NCBI RefSeq assembly: GCF_904424705.1
Contig: NZ_CAJGBF010000003.1
Coordinates: 248,001-312,000, forward strand
DNA from: Rossellomorea arthrocnemi
GTDB taxonomy: Bacteria > Bacillota > Bacilli > Bacillales > Bacillaceae_B
Length of the DNA: 64,000 nt
Direction: 5' to 3'
The notes under the pieces are model-generated. The model saw only the letters and a list, made by a program, of their open reading frames with translations. It had not been told where the DNA came from and made no database searches. The translations under genes were made by a program, and so were the position numbers. Shown piece after piece: positions 10,061 to 17,185 of the stretch (position 1 is the first letter of the stretch; the number at the start of each line of letters is the position of its first letter).

Positions 10061-10768
10061 ATGTCTGATATTAATATTTTTTTAGCCTTTGGGGCAGGTT
10101 TTCTCAGCTTCATATCCCCATGCTGCTTACCCTTATATCCCGCTTTTCTTTCATATATAACCGGGATGAGTGTCAATGAACTGAAATCGGATAATGCCAT
10201 GCTCCAAAGAAGAAGTTTATTACATACGTTATTTTTCTTGATCGGTTTCTCAGCCATTTTTATAGCCATTGGTTTTGGGGCGTCCTTTGTTGGAAACTTC
10301 TTTTTGAATTATAAAGACCTGATTCGACAGCTTGGGGCGATTTTTATCGTCATATTTGGTTTGGTGGTCATTGGAGTCTTTACCCCGGAGTCCTTGATGA
10401 AGGAACGCAGATTTGAGTTTAAGAATAGACCTGCGGGATTTATAGGTTCTATCCTGATTGGAATGGCATTTGCAGCAGGGTGGACTCCATGCACAGGACC
10501 GATCCTTGCTTCAGTGCTGGCACTCGCAGCAACCAATCCAGGTTCCGGCGTCATGTATATGGCAGCTTACGTATTAGGTTTTGCTATTCCTTTCTTCATT
10601 CTTTCATTTTTTATAGGAAGAATGAAGTGGATCAGAAAGAACAGTGGAAAGATAGTGAAAGCAGGTGGATTTGTCATGATTGCTGTAGGGATCATGCTAT
10701 TCTTTGACTGGATGACCGTCATTCTTGCTTACTTTACATCCATTTTCGGCGGCTTTCAAGGATTTTAG
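10061..10768 (+). CDS. ccdA: Cytochrome c biogenesis protein CcdA
   Basis: A 235-residue polytopic protein with six predicted helices, from the DsbD/CcdA family. It passes reducing equivalents across the membrane for apocytochrome c maturation and for spore-cortex thiol proteins. The redox cysteines lie in SPCCLPLYP (about 20-25, one extra adjacent cysteine) in helix 1 and GWTPCTGP (about 144) in helix 4. GGAGATG precedes the ATG. It is followed by yneI and ccdC as in B. subtilis. Confidence 0.93.
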   Translation: MSDINIFLAFGAGFLSFISPCCLPLYPAFLSYITGMSVNELKSDNAMLQRRSLLHTLFFLIGFSAIFIAIGFGASFVGNFFLNYKDLIRQLGAIFIVIFGLVVIGVFTPESLMKERRFEFKNRPAGFIGSILIGMAFAAGWTPCTGPILASVLALAATNPGSGVMYMAAYVLGFAIPFFILSFFIGRMKWIRKNSGKIVKAGGFVMIAVGIMLFFDWMTVILAYFTSIFGGFQGF

Positions 10769-10892
10769 AAAAGCGGCGGCTAATTTACAGAATAAATTGA
10801 ATAAACATTACATTATATGGTATAGTTTAGATGGATGAATTAGGTAAATATACTCATTAGACATCGAAAGTATATACGAGGAGGAAACATCT

Positions 10893-11252
10893 GTGGCAAC
10901 GATACTTGTAGTGGATGATGCAAAATTTATGAGATTGACTCTGGGAAACATGCTTTCCTCCGGCGGGCATGAAGTCGTTGGTGAAGCTGAGAATGGACTT
11001 TTGGCCGTTGAAAAGTATCGTGAGCTTCAGCCTGACCTGGTAACGATGGATATCACCATGCCGGAATTGAATGGAATAGAAGCGGTTAAGAAGATTCTAG
11101 CCGAGTTCCCTCAAGCGAAGGTTATTATGTGTTCGGCGATGGGGCAGCAAAAAGTCGTAGTGGAAGCAATTGAAGCAGGGGCGAAAGACTTTATTATAAA
11201 ACCCTTTGACGAAGTCCGTGTAGACGAAGCTATTAAAAGAGTATTAGGATAA
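10893..11252 (+). CDS. yneI: CheY-like single-domain response regulator YneI
   Basis: A 119-residue receiver-only protein. The acidic pair is in VVDDAKFMR (about 6-14), the phospho-acceptor aspartate in LVTMDITMP (about 53), the switch threonine position is serine in MCSAMGQ (about 84), and the lysine is in FIIKPF (about 103). The gene starts with GTG after an excellent GAGGAGGAAA site. It lies between ccdA and ccdC as in B. subtilis (where it is also called ccdB); a role in cytochrome maturation is not established. It has no output domain. Confidence 0.9.
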   Translation: MATILVVDDAKFMRLTLGNMLSSGGHEVVGEAENGLLAVEKYRELQPDLVTMDITMPELNGIEAVKKILAEFPQAKVIMCSAMGQQKVVVEAIEAGAKDFIIKPFDEVRVDEAIKRVLG

Positions 11253-11256
11253 TATC

Positions 11257-11296
11257 GAAAGAGAGATTGAAGCTTCCATTCATTCTCTCTTTTTTG
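11257..11296 (+). terminator. Probable terminator after yneI
   Basis: AAAGAGAGA pairs with TCTCTCTTT around a 17-base loop, followed by a T run. Confidence 0.65.
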
Positions 11297-11372
11297 TATT
11301 TTCGTTTTTCCTTCATTTGGGCTATAATAAGGGAAGGTATGAAAGTAGATGATAAAAGGATGATGATGCTTT

Positions 11373-11852
11373 ATGATGATTGCTTCATCCATTGTAGCGA
11401 TTTGCATGGGATTTATGGTGATATTTATTAGGATGAAGGCTCAGAAAAGACCGGTAAGCGGCAAGAAGATTATACTCCCACCACTCTTTATGAGCACAGG
11501 TGCATTAATGTTCTTATTTCCAGCTTTTCGGGTCAATGTTAGTGAATTTTTAGAGGCCCTTACAGTAGGCATGCTATTCTCACTATTGTTAATCAAGACG
11601 TCGAAGTTTGAAATTCGTGAAAATGATATTTATTTAAGACGCTCCAAAGCGTTTGCCTTCATTTTGATAGGCCTCTTGTTCATTCGAATTGTGGCCAAGT
11701 CGATCCTTAGTACTTCAATTGATTACGGAGAACTGAGCGGAATGTTCTGGATACTGGCATTTGGTATGATCGTCCCGTGGAGGATAACTATGTATATCCA
11801 ATATAGAAAGCTGCATCAGGAAAATCAAGACCTGACGACAAATTCAATTTAA
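11373..11852 (+). CDS. ccdC: CcdC-family membrane protein (YneJ)
   Basis: A 159-residue membrane protein with an N-terminal helix (about 2-20) and three or four more, including LPPLFMSTGALMFLFPAFR and FAFILIGLLFIRIVAK. Length, topology and position after ccdA-yneI match CcdC (DUF1453). In B. subtilis ccdC lies in the cytochrome c locus but is not essential for cytochrome c synthesis. The start ATG has AAAAGGA about 12 bases upstream, a slightly long spacing. A terminator follows. Confidence 0.85.
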   Translation: MMIASSIVAICMGFMVIFIRMKAQKRPVSGKKIILPPLFMSTGALMFLFPAFRVNVSEFLEALTVGMLFSLLLIKTSKFEIRENDIYLRRSKAFAFILIGLLFIRIVAKSILSTSIDYGELSGMFWILAFGMIVPWRITMYIQYRKLHQENQDLTTNSI

Positions 11853-11863
11853 TACACCGGTAA

Positions 11864-11897
11864 AAAGCAGGGGGGTCTCCCTCTGCTTTTTTTGTTT
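11864..11897 (+). terminator. Terminator after ccdC
   Basis: AAAAAGCAGGGGG pairs imperfectly with CCCTCTGCTTTTT around TCT and ends in a T run. Confidence 0.75.
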
Positions 11898-11983
11898 TAG
11901 AGTGATAACAGCAGGATTAAAATTTTATTACAATGCTGATAGATAAGCTTACTGGTGAATCGAGTTGGGCAAAAGGAGAGAAG

Positions 11984-12025
11984 ATGAAAAAAAGATATTG
12001 GTGGGATAGCGATTGTTTACGTTAG
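11984..12025 (+). other. Possible 13-codon leader ORF overlapping the next gene
   Basis: An ATG with a strong AAAGGAGAG site (spacing about 4-6) opens a frame of 13 codons (MKKRYWWDSDCLR) that ends TAG at 12023-12025, 12 bases inside the metalloprotease gene, which itself has only a weak site and a TTG start. It could couple translation, or mark a small indel that separated the good start from the gene. Either reading is inference. Confidence 0.35.
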
Positions 12026-12492
12026 CAGATATATGGACATTTTTTCTGGCCTTCTTTTTTACATTGCCATTGGTCACCATATTACACGAAGCAGGTCATA
12101 TCCTTGTTGCAAGGATATTCGGTGCCAAGATAAAATTTACCATTGGAACTGGAAAGCATCTCATAAATATTGGCCCTTTGGAAGTGAAGAGGATGTATTT
12201 TATGGAGGGGTGGTGTCAGTATAAGGAGTTACAATACAACAAGGTCTGGGTGCATGTTCTTATTTATTTATCAGGAAGCTTATTCAATTTGATTGGGATT
12301 TTATTGATAAATTTTCTGATCTATGAAGGGGTCATACCTGTTCATATCTTTTTCTATCAATTTGTTTATTTCTCGGTTTACTTTATTTTCTTTTCATTGT
12401 TTCCATTTAGGAACGGTGAAGGAAAACCGAGTGATGGCCAAGCGATTATGGACGTCATTCGATTTGGTAAGGCAGAAGATCCCATTGATTGA
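12013..12492 (+). CDS. Membrane zinc metalloprotease (M50/site-2-like)
   Basis: A 159-residue membrane protein with an HEAGH zinc motif (about residues 25-29) in the first hydrophobic segment, followed by two or three more helices (for example VHVLIYLSGSLFNLIGILLINFLI) and an acidic SDGQAIMDVI segment that could supply the third ligand. This resembles small M50-type intramembrane proteases, but the substrate is unknown. An in-frame TAG at 12007 forces a late start, and the first possible one is TTG at 12013 with a poor ribosome site. The strong site and ATG just upstream are in another frame. A terminator shared with the opposing yneK unit follows. Confidence 0.7.
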   Translation: MFTLADIWTFFLAFFFTLPLVTILHEAGHILVARIFGAKIKFTIGTGKHLINIGPLEVKRMYFMEGWCQYKELQYNKVWVHVLIYLSGSLFNLIGILLINFLIYEGVIPVHIFFYQFVYFSVYFIFFSLFPFRNGEGKPSDGQAIMDVIRFGKAEDPID

Positions 12493-12509
12493 TGATCATA
12501 AAACGAGAC

Positions 12510-12543
12510 TAAAAAAGGTAAACGATTAACGTTTACCTTTTTG
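12510..12543. terminator. Bidirectional terminator between convergent units
   Basis: AAAAAAGGTAAACG pairs with CGTTTACCTTTTT around a short ATTAA loop, with A and T runs on both sides. It serves the metalloprotease gene on the + strand and the yneK unit on the minus strand. Confidence 0.8.
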
Positions 12544-12630
12544 GGATTTCTTCCATTTTGCATACAGAAAAGCCGCACCAACAATCATTATGAAATATAA
12601 CACAATCGGAATAATAAGTATTGATCCCAT
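12526..12630 (-). CDS. Small single-pass membrane peptide downstream of yneK
   Basis: A 34-residue frame (MGSILIIPIVLYFIMIVGAA then FLYAKWKKSQKGKR). It has one clear hydrophobic helix (about 3-23) and a strongly basic tail, the usual layout of small Bacillus membrane peptides. It starts 20 bases after the yneK stop on the same strand, has a modest GCAGGGAA site, and its stop codon lies inside the terminator stem. I do not recognise a family. Coding is inferred from composition and layout. Confidence 0.5.
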   Translation of the reverse strand: MGSILIIPIVLYFIMIVGAAFLYAKWKKSQKGKR

Positions 12631-12650
12631 TTAGTTCCCTGCCTGTTATT

Positions 12651-13076
12651 TTAGAATAAATGTTCATAGGGGGTAACTTCTATCCTCATCTCATCAAGTT
12701 TTTTTCTCAAAAACTTATGATCCCGTTTCGGAGTCGCAAGAATATATCCTTTGATGACTAATTCTTGGGTAATGGCTTCGGCCCTTTCATTTAGTGCCAT
12801 TTCCCCGATCTTTCCGGCGATTTTTTGCTTCGCTACATCTCTGAATAATTCAGGGACGGGGGTAACCAATTCATTAAGCATGTTCTTTTCGTCATCGCCC
12901 CATAGGTGGATGGTTTCATTCACATAATGCTCCTCCCAATCCAAATCAGATTTGCCATCCTCTTTTGGAAACCTCTTTAAGAATTTTCGGAACATGAAGA
13001 ATCCCCCGATGGCAAATGAAGCTACTAAAAAAACGACCCAAAAAAGGATGAAATATAAGAACCAACCTTCAAGCAT
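12651..13076 (-). CDS. yneK: DUF2621 membrane-anchored protein YneK
   Basis: A protein of about 141 residues with an N-terminal helix (MLEGWFLYFILFWVVFLVAS) and a cytoplasmic domain with HYVNETIHLWGDDEK and a C-terminal IKGYILATPKRDHKFLRKKLDE. It matches YneK (DUF2621), which follows the ccd genes in B. subtilis; function unknown. A GTG at 13085 would add three residues, but there the GAGG site would touch the start codon; the ATG at 13076 has the better spacing, so it is chosen. Confidence 0.82.
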   Translation of the reverse strand: MLEGWFLYFILFWVVFLVASFAIGGFFMFRKFLKRFPKEDGKSDLDWEEHYVNETIHLWGDDEKNMLNELVTPVPELFRDVAKQKIAGKIGEMALNERAEAITQELVIKGYILATPKRDHKFLRKKLDEMRIEVTPYEHLF

Positions 13077-13281
13077 GTTTTTCACCTCAGTTTAAAAGCG
13101 AGTGTATCGTATACAATTATAGACAAGGAGATTGCCTGTGACAAGAATATCATTGAATTTACAAAAAAGAAGGCTATACTGTTCTTAATTAGAAATGATA
13201 TACTAATAAATAACAAATATCGTGAAAATTCTTTCTATTTCGAATGTATTTTTAATTTTGTACGGATAGGAGGCTCGAAGG

Positions 13282-14607
13282 GTGAAATATGGAGGTAGGA
13301 TTGTATCTGTCCTTACTGGACTTATATTAGTCATTACGTGGGATTTTATTTATTACTTTGTTCTCCAATATCCAGTGGATTTGAAGGTGGATATGGTCTT
13401 TACTCTCTTGATTCTCTTTATCAGCTACTATATGGGGAAACATTATGACATCAGTCATAACACCCTGGCAGCTTTAAGAAAGAGTGAGGAGAGGGTGAAG
13501 CTTCTCAATGAAGAAATGCAACATGTTCTTCAAAGTATTGATGAAGTGGTGTTTCACACAAATGCCAAGGGCGAGTTTCAATTCCTCAATCAATCCTGGG
13601 AAGACTTTACGGGATATTCAGTCAAAGAAAGCCTACATAAGAATGCGCTGCATTTCATCTCCCTCAATGAACGTCATGAAATTCTCCGACTGGTAAGACA
13701 AAGCGTCAGCATGAAAAGGGAGAAGACCAGGATGGATTTCTCTTACCAAAAGAGGGATGGACAGTATCGTTGGGGTGATGTCAATATCAAATTGAACTAT
13801 AATGAAAATGGTGATCTGCTCGGTACAGTCGGTACCATTTCAGACATTACTGAAAGAGTACATAATGAAGAAGAATTGATGGAAATGAATGAAACACTGG
13901 CGATTGAATCTCAAAAACTCTCAGTTGCAGGGCAACTAGCTGCCGGGATCGCTCACGAAGTTCGGAACCCCCTTACGTCAATCAATGGATTTTTGCAATT
14001 ATTAAGAGATGATGCCAATGAGAAAACGAAGGAATATTTAGGGATTGTCTTTTCTGAAATCAAGCGAATCGAGTTGGTCCTGAGTGAGTTATTGATTCTT
14101 GCAAAGCCGCAATCTGTCACGTATAAACGGATTAATATCATCGAGACACTGGAACAGGTATCGAAATTATTAAATACGAATGCCATTTTATATAATATCG
14201 AAATTCAAACGAATTTTCATGAAAGAGAGCTTTATATCCGCGGCGATGAAAATCAGTTAAAGCAGGTTTTTATAAATTTAATTAAAAATGCCATAGAATC
14301 CATGCCTCACGGGGGAACGATTACTATTGACGCGGATATCAACTCTCATAACAAAGTACAATTGATATTTAAAGATGAGGGTGTAGGAATGAAGAAGGAA
14401 ACCCTTGATAAACTCGGTGAACCTTTCTTCACGACTAAAACTAAAGGAACCGGACTGGGCCTTACAATTTGTTTGAGAATTCTCCGAGATCATGGAGCTG
14501 ATATCCGTGTACAAAGTGAACTGGGGGAGGGGACAACTTTTCACATTTTGTTTGAAGGCGTGCAGGCTTCAGAAAGAAGGAAACGTGAATTTTTGCAAAA
14601 ACAATGA
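13282..14607 (+). CDS. PAS-domain sensor histidine kinase, sporulation-kinase-like
   Basis: A 441-residue kinase. Two membrane helices (about 5-28 and 36-55) form a small sensor. A PAS domain follows (about 75-195), then a HisKA domain with the phospho-accepting histidine in AAGIAHEVRNPL (about 227), and an ATPase domain with N box (NLIKNAIES), G1 (DEGVGM) and TKGTGLGL. The kinase core resembles the Bacillus KinA-KinE group that feeds Spo0F, and no cognate response regulator gene is adjacent, which is also typical of that group. A phosphorelay role is inferred. GTG start with AGGAGGC upstream; terminator directly downstream. Confidence 0.85.
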   Translation: MKYGGRIVSVLTGLILVITWDFIYYFVLQYPVDLKVDMVFTLLILFISYYMGKHYDISHNTLAALRKSEERVKLLNEEMQHVLQSIDEVVFHTNAKGEFQFLNQSWEDFTGYSVKESLHKNALHFISLNERHEILRLVRQSVSMKREKTRMDFSYQKRDGQYRWGDVNIKLNYNENGDLLGTVGTISDITERVHNEEELMEMNETLAIESQKLSVAGQLAAGIAHEVRNPLTSINGFLQLLRDDANEKTKEYLGIVFSEIKRIELVLSELLILAKPQSVTYKRINIIETLEQVSKLLNTNAILYNIEIQTNFHERELYIRGDENQLKQVFINLIKNAIESMPHGGTITIDADINSHNKVQLIFKDEGVGMKKETLDKLGEPFFTTKTKGTGLGLTICLRILRDHGADIRVQSELGEGTTFHILFEGVQASERRKREFLQKQ

Positions 14608-14609
14608 AA

Positions 14610-14640
14610 AAGAACCCTTATGTGTGCATAAGGGTTTTTA
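14610..14640 (+). terminator. Terminator after the sensor kinase
   Basis: AACCCTTAT pairs with ATAAGGGTT around a 6-base loop and is followed by Ts. Confidence 0.85.
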
Positions 14641-14665
14641 AGTATGTAAATGAGCCTTTTCTAAT

Positions 14666-14761
14666 TGGCGGGACTGCCTGGGAATCGAACCCAGCGGAGA
14701 CGGCACGCGCCTCCCAAAAGTTTTGAAGACTCAGGCAAGCACCAGCTCAACAATCAGTCCC
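14666..14761 (-). tRNA. selC: tRNA-Sec (selenocysteine, anticodon UCA)
   Basis: On the minus strand a 96-nt tRNA runs from GGGACTG (5' end at 14761) to CAGTCCC, a G discriminator and an encoded CCA (14668-14666). The anticodon loop is CUUCAAA with UCA at 14726-14724, the same loop as E. coli tRNA-Sec. A long variable arm (GGGAGGC and GCCGTCTCC around GCGT) and a T-arm CTGGG-TTCGATT-CCCAG are visible. UCA anticodon, length, long extra arm and G73 together identify tRNA-Sec. selB lies 11.6 kb away in the same window. Confidence 0.93.
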
Positions 14762-15064
14762 GAACATGTAGCATACATAAGTTATACCATGTGATAAAAA
14801 CAAGTTCAAATAATTAAAATGCTCCTTCATACCAATGACCTATAACTATAGTTAGAAGGAGTAGTAAATGAATGCTGTTTATTTTAAATATTTATAAGAT
14901 TTAAACTTTGGTGAAATCTGCAAATATTTCTTTACCATTTGAATATCTCCATGTTAAGATACTTTTTGCCGGCTAAAAAAAAGTGAAGTAAGCGATTTCC
15001 TGATAGAGTTGCTTGCTCGTTAAATACTTGAACATATTGATAGAGACAGAGAGGGGAAACAACT

Positions 15065-15589
15065 ATGAAAAAAGTATGGTTATTAGGTCTGGGATTAACA
15101 TTAGCACTTGCAGGATGTTCCGATTCAGGTTCTGACAAAGAGAAAAAAGATGAAGCGGCAAGCACGGAAGAGAATACGGATGCTGCTGGAGATTTAATGG
15201 ATTTCTACTTGAATTTAACAACAACCGTTAATGGTGTTGATATGGATTTAAATGGCTATGAAGGAGCAATGGCTGGGGAAGAGCCTCCAGCTGGAGACGA
15301 ATTGGCTAAATTGAAAGAATCTGCTGCAGCATCGGCGAAAGCATCAGCGGAAGCGGTAGAAGGCATGGAGATCCCTAAAGGTTTGGATGATCAAAAGGAA
15401 GCGGTTGAAACATTCAAATCTACCTTGGCAGAATCGTATAACATGAAAGCTGATGCACTGGCAAAAGAGGGCGAAGCAGATATGACAGCAGCAGATGAAA
15501 AATTAAACGAAGCAGAAAATCAAATCAAGGAAATTCTTGATGAGGCTGGTCTGGTAAGCTCAAGCTTAATCAGCGATATTAACGGGTAA
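15065..15589 (+). CDS. Small lipoprotein of unknown function
   Basis: A 174-residue exported lipoprotein: signal peptide MKKVWLLGLGLTLALAGC with lipobox LAGC (Cys18), then a low-complexity acidic linker (SDSGSDKEKKDEAASTEENT) and a predicted helical domain rich in Ala, Glu and Lys. I do not recognise a family; it could be a coiled or four-helix protein. RBS GAGAGGGGAA upstream of the ATG, and a terminator follows. The gene appears monocistronic between tRNA-Sec and a YvrJ-like gene. Confidence 0.75.
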   Translation: MKKVWLLGLGLTLALAGCSDSGSDKEKKDEAASTEENTDAAGDLMDFYLNLTTTVNGVDMDLNGYEGAMAGEEPPAGDELAKLKESAAASAKASAEAVEGMEIPKGLDDQKEAVETFKSTLAESYNMKADALAKEGEADMTAADEKLNEAENQIKEILDEAGLVSSSLISDING

Positions 15590-15642
15590 TACCATAACCC
15601 GGAAAAGTATTCCCATCATAAAAATGTTTTTACAACATTAAT

Positions 15643-15681
15643 ATAAAAAGCGAATCCATCGTTACGGATTCGCTTTTTTTG
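15643..15681 (+). terminator. Terminator after the lipoprotein gene
   Basis: AAAAAGCGAATCC pairs with GGATTCGCTTTTT around a short loop, followed by a T run. Confidence 0.88.
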
Positions 15682-15741
15682 TTCATGAGTGTACCCTTTT
15701 CCTCACCAGTTTCCTATATAAATAATGAAAGGAGGGAGAGG

Positions 15742-15879
15742 ATGGAATCGATTATTTCCTTTGTTTCTGAAGTAGGCTTTCCGATTGTGGTCACGATGTA
15801 TCTTCTTTATCGGATCGAGACTAAGCTTGATGCCGTCATCACGTCGATCCAAACACTACCTCAGCAACTCAAAGAATAA
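15742..15879 (+). CDS. YvrJ-family small membrane peptide
   Basis: A 45-residue peptide (MESIISFVSEVGFPIVVTMY, then LLYRIETKLDAVITSIQTLPQQLKE). One membrane helix is followed by a short amphipathic tail; the FxSEVGFPIVVxxYLLxRIExKLD pattern is the YvrJ family signature. The ATG at 15742 is preferred over an upstream in-frame ATG because an AAAGGAGGGAG site lies just before it. YvrJ-type peptides are common, often multicopy, in bacilli, and their function is unknown. Confidence 0.85.
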   Translation: MESIISFVSEVGFPIVVTMYLLYRIETKLDAVITSIQTLPQQLKE

Positions 15880-15914
15880 TGAAAAGGGGGCCGTTTTATA
15901 GGGTCCCCTTTTTA
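15880..15914 (+). terminator. Terminator after the YvrJ-like gene
   Basis: AAAAGGGGGCC pairs imperfectly with GGGTCCCCTTTTT around TGTTTTATA-like loop bases and ends with Ts. Confidence 0.75.
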
Positions 15915-16039
15915 TGATGTTTTATAGTGGAAAAAAGAGAAGGTTAGTATGATTATTATATCAGTGTTTTCCATACACGTAGACCTTGAGAGTTTGATAT
16001 AATTTAGATAGCAGAAAGACCCGAGAGGAGATACTTGTA

Positions 16040-17185
16040 GTGAAATTCATTCATACCGCTGATTGGCACCTGGGTAAATTGGTGCATGGCATATATATGA
16101 CAGAAGAACAAAGGTACATATTGGAGGGATTCATTGAGCTTGTGAAAGAGGAAGAACCGGATGCAGTTGTCATTGCAGGGGATCTCTATGATCGATCAGT
16201 TCCACCTACAGAAGCAGTGGAACTATTAGATGAAGTATTATTTCGTATCAATGTTGAGCTTGACACACCGATTGTGGCTGTGTCAGGCAACCATGATAGT
16301 GCAGAGAGGTTGTCATTTGGATCGTCATGGTACAAACATAGCCAATTTTTTATAAAGGGGAAAGTCTCTACAGATTTTACACCCATCAATATAAAAGGTG
16401 TCAACTTCCACTGCGTTCCTTATGCTGAACCAGGAACCGTCAGACAAATACTGGAAGATGACTCAGTCATTAGTCACCATACAGCGATGGAAGCCATTGT
16501 AAAGAGAATGGAAGAATACATGGAACCTGATGAACCACATGTTTTTGTTGGTCATGCATTCGTACTTGGAGGGAAAACGACGGATTCGGAACGTACCCTT
16601 TCTGTCGGGGGGTCAGGTTGTGTGGGAGCTGACGTGTTCCGTTCTTTCCATTATACTGCCCTTGGACATCTTCATAGCCCTGATGCCATTAAACATGAAA
16701 CGATAAGGTATTCCGGCTCCCTATTGAAGTACTCTTTTTCAGAAGCTTCCCAGAGGAAATCTGTCACCATTGTTGAGATGGAGGAAGACGGAACTTTCCG
16801 ATTGAGGGAAAAAGTGCTTCAGCCTAAACAGGACATGAGGGAACTGCGGGGTCTGATGAAAGAGTTGCTCGACCCAGCTTTTTATCAGTCTCAGAAGGTG
16901 GATGATTATCTGAAGGTAACACTTCATGACGAAGGTACCTTGATTGATCCGATCAATCAACTGAGACAAGTATATCCCAACGTCCTTCATCTTGAGCGGA
17001 AAAGGGATCTAACAGATGCTAAAAAGAAAAACACGTTCCAGGTGTTGGAGGATAAAAGAAGGTCGGAACTGGACTTGTTTAAAGAGTTCTACAATGATAT
17101 GACAACGGGTGAATTCACTGACGAAAAGGAAGACGTGATACAAAATGTAATTGATATCGCCAGAAGGGAGGTTGACCAGGCATGA
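16040..17185 (+). CDS. sbcD: Exonuclease SbcCD nuclease subunit SbcD
   Basis: A 381-residue Mre11-type metallophosphoesterase. Motifs in order are HTADWHLGK (4-12), AGDLYDRS (about 46-53), SGNHDSAERL (about 82-91), FVGHAFV (about 172) and ALGHLHSP (about 213), the metal-binding aspartates and histidines of the family. With SbcC it opens and degrades hairpin DNA and blocked ends. GTG start after GAGAGGAG. It overlaps sbcC by 4 bases (ATGA), so translation is coupled. Confidence 0.95.
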   Translation: MKFIHTADWHLGKLVHGIYMTEEQRYILEGFIELVKEEEPDAVVIAGDLYDRSVPPTEAVELLDEVLFRINVELDTPIVAVSGNHDSAERLSFGSSWYKHSQFFIKGKVSTDFTPINIKGVNFHCVPYAEPGTVRQILEDDSVISHHTAMEAIVKRMEEYMEPDEPHVFVGHAFVLGGKTTDSERTLSVGGSGCVGADVFRSFHYTALGHLHSPDAIKHETIRYSGSLLKYSFSEASQRKSVTIVEMEEDGTFRLREKVLQPKQDMRELRGLMKELLDPAFYQSQKVDDYLKVTLHDEGTLIDPINQLRQVYPNVLHLERKRDLTDAKKKNTFQVLEDKRRSELDLFKEFYNDMTTGEFTDEKEDVIQNVIDIARREVDQA

